In this document: positions 1-6,456 of the stretch, one piece after another
Position numbering within the stretch: position 1 is the first letter of the stretch
Layout of the letters: each line of letters opens with the position of its first letter
Virus record (IMG/VR): IMGVR_UViG_3300025818_000156
Span: 1 to 26,345 of that record
Origin: a virus
DNA: 26,345 bases
Reading direction: 5' to 3' (one strand)
Program-made: the position numbers and the translations under genes
The notes under the pieces: generated by a model
The model's input: the letters and a program-made list of their open reading frames with translations, nothing else
What the model was told of the DNA's origin: nothing
The model's database searches: none

Positions 1-234
1 TATCGAGACATAGCTGCTAACACATTAGAGTTGGCCCCAGAATCCATTTCGTTTAATGATCCAAAATTTAGAACAGCATTTGGCGGACCAAATACCCCAC
101 CACCTACATTGGGTGAATGGGAAACTATGTTACGTACAGATCCCAAATATGGTTTTGAAAACACAAAGAAAGCAAAGCGTGATGCTATGACCCTAGCTAC
201 AACCATAGCTAAAACGTTTGGAGAGGTGCTCTAA
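1..234 (+). CDS. C-terminal part of a phage virion protein, 5' end cut by window
   Basis: The reading frame is open from the first base and ends at TAA 232-234, so this is the last 77 residues of a longer gene. TTG and ATG codons inside it are not needed as starts. The visible part is soluble and mixed in charge, with a Pro-rich turn (NTPPPTLGEW) followed by a basic helix. I do not recognise the family. It overlaps the next start as TAATG, which suggests translational coupling. Its position upstream of scaffold and capsid genes suggests a portal or other head-region protein, but this is inference only. Confidence 0.7.
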   Translation, partial: YRDIAANTLELAPESISFNDPKFRTAFGGPNTPPPTLGEWETMLRTDPKYGFENTKKAKRDAMTLATTIAKTFGEVL

Positions 235-1412
235 TGTCAATGTCAGAAGAAGATCTTCGGGCACTCTCTGAGGCTCGTGGTCGTCAAGTAACTCGCCCTA
301 CTCCCCAAACCCTGGATCCAGGTCTCGTTAGTGAAGCTCGTAATTATTACGGTGATGAAACCTACATTAACGAACTTGTAGCTAATACTGGAGTTGGGTC
401 GGGGACTTTAGAGCAAAGACAAAATGCTCTTAACACTCTTATTGAACAAGGTAAAGCTCGCAATCTTGCAGAACGTGGAGCAGAAGATGCTTTTCCAGGT
501 GCCCCCACCAATAACGGTGGTGGTGGTGGTGGTGGTGATAAAGAAGAATTTGTCCCAGCTGTTGGAGCAAAAGCAATATTGCGCAACGTGCTAGCTAGTT
601 ATGGCTTAGAGAGTTTGTATGAATATGCATATTCTCTTTACGCTAAAAATGAAATAGATATTAATGACGGTGATTCTCTTATCTTTGCGTTAAAAGAACA
701 AGAAGCCTACAAGAAAAGATTTGCTGCAAACGAACGGCGTAAATCTTTGGGGTTCAAAGAGTTGTCGCCATCTACTTATATTGCTTTAGAAAAGTCATAC
801 AAAGATACTTTGGCTGCCAACGGTTTGCCACAGGGGTTCTACGATTCCCCAGATGATTTTGAAAAACTAATTGGCGGTGACGTATCGGTAGCAGAATTAA
901 ACAATCGCCTTAAGGATGCATACACGGTTGTGCGTGATGCTTCCCCAGAAGTAAAGAACAAGATGGCGGAAATGTATGGGGTTACAGACGGAGATCTTCT
1001 TGCGTACGTAATTGACCCAGATCGAGCACGTCCTCTTATGGCCCCAGACTACAAACGTCAAGCACAAGCAGCTCTTATTGCTGAAAGCGCTCAGAGGCTT
1101 TCAGCGCTCAGCTTTAATAAAGATGTAGCTGAACAGTTTGTACGACAGGGCGTTACTCTAGCGGAAGCAGAAACAGCCTTCACAACAGTAGGACAGATGG
1201 GTGAACTGCGACGTGGTGGTTTTGGCGAACAGCAAATCACGGATCTTCAATTTGCTCAGGCTGCTTTGGGTACTGATGCTGAAGCTAAGAGATTGGTAGA
1301 AGAACGCAAAAAGCGTCGTATCGGTGAGGTAACTGCTAGTGGTGGTTCGGCAACTCTTGCTCAAGGTGATAGTGGTTCTTACAGATCTGGGTACGGTCAG
1401 GCAAATCTTTAA
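234..1412 (+). CDS. probable virion structural protein with poly-glycine linker
   Basis: This 392-residue protein is not recognised by family. A mostly helical N-terminal segment (about residues 1-90) is joined by seven consecutive glycines (95-101, encoded by a GGT run) to a longer helical part rich in Ala, Glu and Lys. The C-terminal 30 residues are Gly/Ser-rich and look disordered. There is no signal peptide or membrane segment. It starts at ATG 234, coupled to the upstream stop; a second in-frame ATG at 240 is possible. It sits directly upstream of the scaffold and capsid genes, where head-vertex, ejection or internal head proteins are often found. That role is inferred from position, not from a motif. 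Confidence 0.85.
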   Translation: MSMSEEDLRALSEARGRQVTRPTPQTLDPGLVSEARNYYGDETYINELVANTGVGSGTLEQRQNALNTLIEQGKARNLAERGAEDAFPGAPTNNGGGGGGGDKEEFVPAVGAKAILRNVLASYGLESLYEYAYSLYAKNEIDINDGDSLIFALKEQEAYKKRFAANERRKSLGFKELSPSTYIALEKSYKDTLAANGLPQGFYDSPDDFEKLIGGDVSVAELNNRLKDAYTVVRDASPEVKNKMAEMYGVTDGDLLAYVIDPDRARPLMAPDYKRQAQAALIAESAQRLSALSFNKDVAEQFVRQGVTLAEAETAFTTVGQMGELRRGGFGEQQITDLQFAQAALGTDAEAKRLVEERKKRRIGEVTASGGSATLAQGDSGSYRSGYGQANL

Positions 1413-1428
1413 TACAGATAGTCAACCC

Positions 1429-1456
1429 TTGACAATCACTAATTGTGATGTAAGAT
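1429..1456 (+). promoter_or_regulatory. sigma70-like promoter for scaffold/capsid genes
   Basis: A perfect TTGACA -35 box (1429-1434) is separated by 16 bases from TAAGAT (1451-1456), a 4/6 match to the -10 consensus. It lies in the only sizeable gap in this region, just upstream of the scaffold and capsid genes. The predicted transcription start is near 1463, at the base of a small hairpin. Confidence 0.65.
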
Positions 1457-1461
1457 AGTTA

Positions 1462-1477
1462 TATCCCATCAGGGATA
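1462..1477 (+). other. 5'-terminal mRNA hairpin
   Basis: TATCCC (1462-1467) and GGGATA (1472-1477) are perfectly complementary across the four-base loop ATCA. With the upstream promoter, the transcript would begin almost exactly with this stem-loop. A second weak stem (CACTTGG 1531-1537 with CCAGGTG 1547-1553, one wobble) lies further down the leader, just before the preferred scaffold start. Confidence 0.5.
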
Positions 1478-1571
1478 ACCATTGGAAACCCCCCCGATTT
1501 CAATGTGCTAACAGGGGTGAGATATGCAGCCACTTGGCCCCTCCAGCCAGGTGTGGGCGGAGGAGTGGGTC

Positions 1572-2033
1572 ATGCAAGAACAAGACTTCTATGAAGAGGA
1601 CAGCGTTCAGGAAGACCAGGCAACAAAGAATCCAGTTCGTGCAAGGATGCGTGAGTTGGAGTCAGAGGTTAAGAGCTTGCGTCAGCAAGCAGAGGAAGCT
1701 AAGTCAGCTCAACGAGAGTTGGCATTTGTGAAGGCAGGCGTAGACCTATCTTCAGGGATGTCCAAGTATTTCGTGAAAGCTTACGATGGCGAACTCACAC
1801 CCGAGGCAATCCGAGTTGCAGCCGCAGAAGCAAATCTCATTAAGCCCCAAGAAACTGTGCAAGCAGCCCCGATACAGGAGAAGCAAGCATGGGATCGAGT
1901 TAGCAACGCATCACGCGTTGGAGATACAACTGAAGCGACGGTTGACTATGCAACTAAAATTGCAAACGCTAAATCCGAAAAAGAAGTAATGGAATTGTTG
2001 GCTCAAGCAAGAATGAATCAAATCAACAATTAA
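1572..2033 (+). CDS. capsid scaffold-like protein
   Basis: The protein has 153 residues from the preferred ATG at 1572, which has AGGAG six bases upstream. The frame also contains an ATG at 1524 behind GGGGTGAG, which would add 16 untypical residues. It is strongly charged and predominantly helical: an acidic N-terminus, a likely coiled coil at about residues 20-50 rich in Glu, Lys, Arg and Gln, and a Lys/Glu-rich helix near the C-terminus. There is no membrane segment. Size, composition and position 25 bases ahead of the major capsid gene are those of a phage scaffolding protein that guides procapsid assembly and is then lost. No sequence signature proves this. Confidence 0.75.
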   Translation: MQEQDFYEEDSVQEDQATKNPVRARMRELESEVKSLRQQAEEAKSAQRELAFVKAGVDLSSGMSKYFVKAYDGELTPEAIRVAAAEANLIKPQETVQAAPIQEKQAWDRVSNASRVGDTTEATVDYATKIANAKSEKEVMELLAQARMNQINN

Positions 2034-2058
2034 CCAATTCTTTAAGGAGAATTAAAAC

Positions 2059-3015
2059 ATGGCAGGCGAAACAACAACCTCGTCCTTGTCTGTAGACCAG
2101 GTGGCGTTTGACCGTCTTGCGTATTTCGCATTGCGTTCAGAGCTTCTTTTCGATCAGGCAGCGGACGTACAACCAGTAGCACAGGCAATGCCTGGTACTG
2201 GAGTTACATTCACAATCTTCGCAGACATCGCAGCAGCGACATCTACGTTGAACGAAGTAACTGACGTAACCCCAACAGCGCTCTCGGACAGTCAGGTAAC
2301 AGTTACCTTGGCTGAATACGGCAACGCAGTTGTTACAACAGCAAAACTGCGCGGAACAGCATTCTTGGATGTTGACTCGGCAGCAGCAAACATCATTGGC
2401 TACAACGCAGGTGACTCAATGGATCAAGTTGTCCGTGAAGTCCTTGCTGGTGGTAGCAACGTTGTTTACTCAGGTACAGCAACAGCTCGAAATGAAGTTT
2501 CGGCTGATGAAAACTTGACAGCAAACAACGTACGCAAAGTTGTGGCACAGTTGCGTGGAGCAAACGTAGCAACCTTCAACGGTTCATACATTGGTTTTAT
2601 CCACCCAGACGTGTCGTACGACTTCCGTTCGGCAACCGATGCATCAGCATGGCGTACGCCAGCTAACTACGTCGATCCAACTGGCATCTACAATGGCGAG
2701 ATCGGCCTCTTTGAATCAGTACGATTTATCGAGACCCCACGCGCCAAAGTGTTTGCTAATGCTGGTAATGGCACAGGCGGCGCAGGCAACATTGACGTGT
2801 ATGCAACGAACATCATGGGTCGTCAGGCTCTTGCTAAGGCGTTCAGCACACAGGATGGAAACGGCGCAACTCCAAAGATTGTTCGTGGCAATGTCACAGA
2901 CATCTTGATGCGTCTGCAACCAATGGGTTGGTACTGGCTTGGTGGCTACGGTCGCTTCCGCGAGGCTTCGCTTCGTCGAATTGAGTCAGCTTCAACTATT
3001 GGCGCAAACTCATAA
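2059..3015 (+). CDS. major capsid protein, N4-gp56 family type
   Basis: This 318-residue protein forms the phage head shell. The pattern resembles the N4-gp56 group of HK97-fold capsid proteins: an N-terminal helix (VAFDRLAYFALRSELLFDQ), a VTFTIFADI strand, LNEVTDVTP and a TVTLAEYGNAVVTTAKLR segment, then FIHPDVSYDFR and a Gly-rich C-terminal part. Its length fits that family. A good ribosome site (AAGGAG) precedes ATG 2059. It follows the scaffold candidate and is closed by a strong terminator, as expected for a highly expressed gene. I am confident it is the capsid protein and slightly less sure of the exact family. Confidence 0.88.
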   Translation: MAGETTTSSLSVDQVAFDRLAYFALRSELLFDQAADVQPVAQAMPGTGVTFTIFADIAAATSTLNEVTDVTPTALSDSQVTVTLAEYGNAVVTTAKLRGTAFLDVDSAAANIIGYNAGDSMDQVVREVLAGGSNVVYSGTATARNEVSADENLTANNVRKVVAQLRGANVATFNGSYIGFIHPDVSYDFRSATDASAWRTPANYVDPTGIYNGEIGLFESVRFIETPRAKVFANAGNGTGGAGNIDVYATNIMGRQALAKAFSTQDGNGATPKIVRGNVTDILMRLQPMGWYWLGGYGRFREASLRRIESASTIGANS

Positions 3016-3025
3016 CTAATTAGTC

Positions 3026-3080
3026 AAAGCCCTCCGCTCCTCCTCATCGGGGCGGGGGGCTTTGCTATACTCTTTTTGTT
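3026..3080 (+). terminator. intrinsic terminator after the capsid gene
   Basis: A 15-pair GC-rich stem forms between 3026-3040 and 3049-3063 with two G-U pairs and an eight-base loop. A T-rich stretch follows (CTTTTTGTT from 3072). Its position ten bases after the capsid stop fits termination or attenuation of the capsid transcript. Confidence 0.85.
3063..3071 (+). promoter_or_regulatory. possible extended -10 promoter inside the terminator tail
   Basis: TGCTATACT (3063-3071) matches an extended -10 element (TGn plus TATACT, 5/6). No convincing -35 box is seen because that position falls in the terminator stem. The predicted start near 3078 would give a leader of about 14 bases before ATG 3092. 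It could restart transcription at a new level for the tail genes. Confidence 0.4.
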
Positions 3081-3091
3081 GAAAGGTTCTT

Positions 3092-3460
3092 ATGTCGATT
3101 TCTAACTATGCTGAAAACAAAATTCTTGACCACGTAACTGGCGAGGCTGCTTGGACTATGCCAACAACGGTGTATGTCAAGCTGCACACAGGTGATCCTG
3201 GCGAAGATGCAACGTCAAATGCTGCCACAGAAACTACACGCAAAGCGGCATCTTGGTCAGCTGCGTCTTCTGGTTCTATTGCTACAGATGCAACAATTGA
3301 GTGGACCAACGTTTCTACAACAGAAACATATTCGCATTGGTCGTTGTGGGATGCTTCAACTGGTGGTAATGCTTTGTGGACTGGTGCACTATCTGCATCA
3401 GCTGCTGTTACAGCTGGAGATACTTTCCAAATCACTTCGCTTACGCTGTCTCTCGATTAG
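3092..3460 (+). CDS. tail-fibre-like or virion surface domain protein
   Basis: The 122-residue protein matches, from memory, a common small phage family. The N-terminus has a KILDHVTG motif, then a strand with VYVKLHTGDPGED, a Thr/Ala-rich middle and a C-terminal WSLWDASTGGNALWTG segment. The mix of short strands and small residues suggests a beta-sandwich. Such proteins are often labelled tail fibre or minor structural proteins, but their role is poorly established. The ribosome site is GAAAGG. It is the first gene after the capsid terminator. Confidence 0.75.
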   Translation: MSISNYAENKILDHVTGEAAWTMPTTVYVKLHTGDPGEDATSNAATETTRKAASWSAASSGSIATDATIEWTNVSTTETYSHWSLWDASTGGNALWTGALSASAAVTAGDTFQITSLTLSLD

Positions 3461-3479
3461 TCGGTAGGGGGTAAACCCT

Positions 3480-4463
3480 ATGCAGACAATCGTAACTGGC
3501 TACACAGAAGCGTATGTAGATACACACCCGTACTATCGCAGTACTTTTATTCCTGCGCGTACAATAAGTCGTACTGCTGCTGGATCTGGAGTTGGCACAG
3601 AAGTAACTGGTGTTTCAGGTTCTAACCAATTGCGTCTTGAAACACACACCGATTATTCATTCCCATATTTAACTGGTGGACGCTATTACTTAGGTGCCCC
3701 AGTATTTAAACGTACTGCAACGAATTCTGGTCTTGGCACAGAAACCGCAACCAGATTAGTAATTACACTTAGAACGGCTACTGGTTCTGGTGCTGCTGGG
3801 GAATCAGCTAGCACAATTAAAGAAGTTTTAGCACGCACAGCTACGGGTTCTGGTGTTGGTTCTGGCGAAGCAGACCCATTCTTAGTTTTTGCTAAATCTG
3901 CAACAGGTAGTGGTGCTGGAACTTCGTCAACAACATTTATTCGTGGTCTACCAAGAGTAGCTACAGGTTTTGGGATTGGTACACAAACAGCAGTAAGACT
4001 TGTCATCAATATTAGAACAGCCACGGGATCTGGAGTGGGTGCACAGAATGCCACCAAACGCATTGTGTGGCTTCGTACTGCGTCAGGATCGGGTCTGGGT
4101 ACCGAGACAGCCACCGCAATAGAATCGCTTCCTAGAACAGCTACAGGCTCTGGCGTTGGCGCTGTAAGTCAGAATGCCACATGGGTTAAGTCTCATATGT
4201 TTAGGGTTCCACAAACAACAGGCTTTGCTTTTGTCGAAGCATATTCAGAAATTAGCTGGCAGCCACGAGAACGATTGTTTGCTCGTCTACCCAACGGCAC
4301 AAGGGTGGAGAACCTCTTTGAATTACAAGATGGTTCATATACAATTAATGATCCAAGAGACGGAACAGCAGTCAGGGTTTACCTTGGTTCGCACGTAATT
4401 CCATTGACGGACGAGGAAGTAACAAACCTGACAGCAGCTGGATACGGAGCGTACATAACGTGA
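3480..4463 (+). CDS. 20-residue-repeat virion protein
   Basis: The 327-residue protein has three parts. An N-terminal segment (1-77) contains one degenerate repeat at residue 31. A tandem array (78-238) holds eight units starting at residues 78, 98, 119, 139, 159, 179, 199 and 219. A non-repetitive C-terminal domain of about 90 residues ends in a segment with LPNGTRVENLF and DGSYTINDPRDGT. The repeat consensus is RTATGSGxGTxxAT plus about six variable hydrophobic or polar residues. A constant 20-residue period with GSG turns suggests a beta-solenoid or fibrous stalk. Among tail genes, a fibre or spike stalk is the likely role. I do not recognise the family. Confidence 0.8.
   Translation: MQTIVTGYTEAYVDTHPYYRSTFIPARTISRTAAGSGVGTEVTGVSGSNQLRLETHTDYSFPYLTGGRYYLGAPVFKRTATNSGLGTETATRLVITLRTATGSGAAGESASTIKEVLARTATGSGVGSGEADPFLVFAKSATGSGAGTSSTTFIRGLPRVATGFGIGTQTAVRLVINIRTATGSGVGAQNATKRIVWLRTASGSGLGTETATAIESLPRTATGSGVGAVSQNATWVKSHMFRVPQTTGFAFVEAYSEISWQPRERLFARLPNGTRVENLFELQDGSYTINDPRDGTAVRVYLGSHVIPLTDEEVTNLTAAGYGAYIT
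3711..4193 (+). repeat. eight tandem ~60-bp coding repeats
   Basis: The DNA repeats encode RTATGSG-type units at 60- or 63-base spacing within the gene at 3480-4463. The protein motif is conserved while third codon positions differ widely between copies. This points to old duplications under selection rather than recent expansion. Confidence 0.85.
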
Positions 4464-4732
4464 AGCACGCAGAAACCCATCCCGATTTAGATGTTGATGG
4501 TTGCTTTGGTTGTCGCATTGCAAATATTCGCATGGGCACCAATAGCACTACAACTCGCGGGCAAACAGTACAGCAAACAAATAAGGTAGAACGCAACTGG
4601 CAGAAAGACATGCCAGCTTATAAGCGTTTAAGGAAAGAAGGTTTGCAACCAAAACGAATTGATGGTGCAGCCGAAGTCGAAGCAAAAGCAAAATATAAAT
4701 GGCAAGTTGAAACAGGATTGGGTATTAAATGA
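4460..4732 (+). CDS. small CxxC phage protein
   Basis: The 90-residue protein starts at GTG 4460, overlapping the previous TGA as GTGA. The N-terminus carries HPDLDVDGCFGCR: a CxxC pair with a nearby His, possibly a metal site. The rest is basic and helical, with KAKYKWQ near the end. Similar proteins with an HPxLDVxGCFGC motif occur in actinobacterial phages, as far as I recall without known function. It opens a run of very small, coupled genes in the tail region. Confidence 0.75.
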   Translation: MKHAETHPDLDVDGCFGCRIANIRMGTNSTTTRGQTVQQTNKVERNWQKDMPAYKRLRKEGLQPKRIDGAAEVEAKAKYKWQVETGLGIK

Positions 4733-4905
4733 AAAGCAAATCTAAGGTAAATGCTGCTGGTAACTACACAAAACCAGCAATGCGTAAAAGATTGTTTAAC
4801 AAAATTAAGGCTGGTTCTAAAGGTGGAGATCCTGGTGAATGGTCTGCACGTAAAGCACAGTTGCTTGCAAGTGAATATAAAAAAGCTGGTGGGGGATACA
4901 AGTAG
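4729..4905 (+). CDS. small basic conserved phage protein (58 aa)
   Basis: ATG 4729 overlaps the preceding TGA as ATGA, and the frame ends at TAG 4903-4905. The 58-residue product is very basic and carries the pattern KSKVNAAGNYTKPAMRKRLF, then a GSKGGDPGEWSARKAQLLA segment and a C-terminal KKAGGGYK. I recognise this pattern from many aquatic phages and viral metagenomes, where it is unnamed. Its charge suggests contact with DNA or RNA, or a packaged minor protein; neither is shown. Confidence 0.8.
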   Translation: MKSKSKVNAAGNYTKPAMRKRLFNKIKAGSKGGDPGEWSARKAQLLASEYKKAGGGYK

Positions 4906-5147
4906 TGGCGCTTGCTAAATCCCAACAATCTTTAAAGAAGTGGACCCAAGAAAAATGGAGAACTTCTGACGGCAAACCCTCCAAGGGAAAGAAGCGTTAT
5001 CTACCATCAGCAGCTTGGAATGCTTTAACTCCTGCAGAGAAAGCAGCAACAAATAAAGCCAAAGCTGCTGGCAATGCAAAGGGCAAGCAGTTTGTTAAAC
5101 AACCTAAAAACATCGCAAAAAAAACAGCAAAGTACAGAGGAAAATAA
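4905..5147 (+). CDS. small basic conserved phage protein (DUF5872-like)
   Basis: GTG 4905 overlaps the previous stop by one base (TAGTG). The 80-residue, Lys-rich protein has LKKWTQEKWRTSDGKPSKGK, then RYLPSAAWNALTPAEKAA, then a basic tail. This resembles a family I recall as DUF5872; the label needs a profile search. No catalytic residues are evident. It always seems to travel with other tiny basic proteins, as it does here. Confidence 0.78.
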   Translation: MALAKSQQSLKKWTQEKWRTSDGKPSKGKKRYLPSAAWNALTPAEKAATNKAKAAGNAKGKQFVKQPKNIAKKTAKYRGK

Positions 5148-5450
5148 ATGGCTAAATCACCAGCATGGCAACGCAAAGAAGGAAAGAATCCAAAAGGTGG
5201 ACTCAACGCAAAGGGTCGTGCATCATACAAAGGTGGGACATTGAAAGCTCCTGTTAAAGCAGGGGACAATCCACGTCGGGCATCATTCCTTGCACGTATG
5301 GGAAACATGCCAGGACCTGAACGAGATGAAAAAGGTAGACCAACAAGACTGCTATTATCTTTACAGGCTTGGGGTGCTTCGTCTAAAGCGGATGCACGGT
5401 CTAAAGCTAAAGCAATATCCGCACGAAACAAGAACAAGAAAGGCAAGTAA
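5148..5450 (+). CDS. small basic conserved phage protein (DUF6321-like)
   Basis: ATG follows the preceding TAA directly. The 100-residue protein contains the segments SPAWQRKEGKNPKGGLN, GDNPRRASFLARMGNMPGP and RLLLSLQAWGASSKADARSK, and a Lys-rich end. This order of motifs matches a phage family I recall as DUF6321. Its function is unknown. The conserved basic blocks suggest nucleic acid binding or a role in the virion interior. Confidence 0.8.
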   Translation: MAKSPAWQRKEGKNPKGGLNAKGRASYKGGTLKAPVKAGDNPRRASFLARMGNMPGPERDEKGRPTRLLLSLQAWGASSKADARSKAKAISARNKNKKGK

Positions 5451-5566
5451 TGCCAAAAGTAGGAAAAAAGGAATTCGCTTACACCCCAAAAGGTATGGCG
5501 ATGGCTAAAGCAGAAGCCAAGAAAACTGGCAAGTCAATGAAAATGAAAGGCAAGAAAAAGAAGTAA
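5450..5566 (+). CDS. 38-residue Lys-rich phage protein
   Basis: ATG 5450 overlaps the previous TAA as TAATG, and its own TAA overlaps the next ATG in the same way. The product starts MPKVGKKEFAYTPKGMAMAK and ends in GKKKK. The KEFAYTPKGM motif is familiar from tiny phage proteins. Precise overlaps at both ends are the main support that it is translated. Its composition resembles the 36-residue protein at 13185-13295. Confidence 0.75.
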   Translation: MPKVGKKEFAYTPKGMAMAKAEAKKTGKSMKMKGKKKK

Positions 5567-6453
5567 TGACAACTGCAGCAACGGTAATTAATAAAACGTT
5601 GCGACAACTTCTATCTGGGACGGTGGAGGCTCGCAACAAACTAGCCTCTACTGTCAACAGTTCTGCTACTAGCATTGTCTGCACGTATGCCCTTGAGGGG
5701 TTGCGTGCTGGACAAATTTTTGAAATTGAATCTGAAGTGTTTTATATTTGGGCTGCCGACACAACAACAAAAACCTTAACCGTAGAGCGTGGGTTTAATG
5801 GAACTACTGCAGCTGCACATACTGCTGGCGCAATAGTTACGGTAAACCCTAGGTTCCCTAGAGCTCAAGTTCTTGAAGCTATTAATGATGAAGTCTTGGA
5901 TCTATCGTCACCAGTTAATGGATTGTTCCAAGTTAAAACATTAAATTTTACATACAACGGTACGGACAGAATGATCAACCTAACATCTGCTACTGATGTT
6001 ATTGATATTTTAAACGTATCTGTTCGTTACCTTAATGACGATTACCCAATTGCCCGCAAAGTAAAACTTGTTCGCGACTTACCAACAGATGACTTTGCTT
6101 CTGGTTTTGCTTTAAAGTTTGATCAAGCCGTATACCCAGGCAGACTTCGTATTGTTTATAAAGCGCCTTATAGTTCGGTTACCACAGAAGCAACCAACCT
6201 CAATACAGATTGCGGCATACAGGAATCCATAGAAGACATTGTTGTTATAGGCACACAGCTTAGGTTGATGGCACCACGCGAAATCAAACGCAACTTTGTT
6301 GAATCACAAGGTGATACCCGTAGAGCAGAAGAAGTTGCATCAGGCGCAATTACCAACTCCGCAACAGCACTAAGACAATTACGGAGAGACAGAATCATTG
6401 CGGAGGCTGCTCGCTTAATGCGGTCGTATCCGACATTCTTGACAAGGGAATGA
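5566..6453 (+). CDS. head-tail connector or neck protein candidate
   Basis: The 295-residue protein begins with a short helical segment, then a beta-rich domain (about 25-95) containing the motif VERGFNGTTAAAHTAGA. A longer part of about 200 residues follows, with alternating strands and helices and an Arg-rich helical C-terminus. The RGxxGTTAxxHxAGA motif recurs in the gene at 8313-8819, so the two share a virion module. The position between capsid and large tail genes, in what may be a short-tailed phage, favours a head-tail adaptor. Catalytic motifs are absent. The assignment is inference. Confidence 0.7.
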   Translation: MTTAATVINKTLRQLLSGTVEARNKLASTVNSSATSIVCTYALEGLRAGQIFEIESEVFYIWAADTTTKTLTVERGFNGTTAAAHTAGAIVTVNPRFPRAQVLEAINDEVLDLSSPVNGLFQVKTLNFTYNGTDRMINLTSATDVIDILNVSVRYLNDDYPIARKVKLVRDLPTDDFASGFALKFDQAVYPGRLRIVYKAPYSSVTTEATNLNTDCGIQESIEDIVVIGTQLRLMAPREIKRNFVESQGDTRRAEEVASGAITNSATALRQLRRDRIIAEAARLMRSYPTFLTRE

Positions 6454-6456
6454 TCG

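Noticed and set aside
2716-2919. Reverse-strand frame under the capsid gene
   Set aside because: It lies fully inside the well-supported capsid coding sequence and has no motif or ribosome site.
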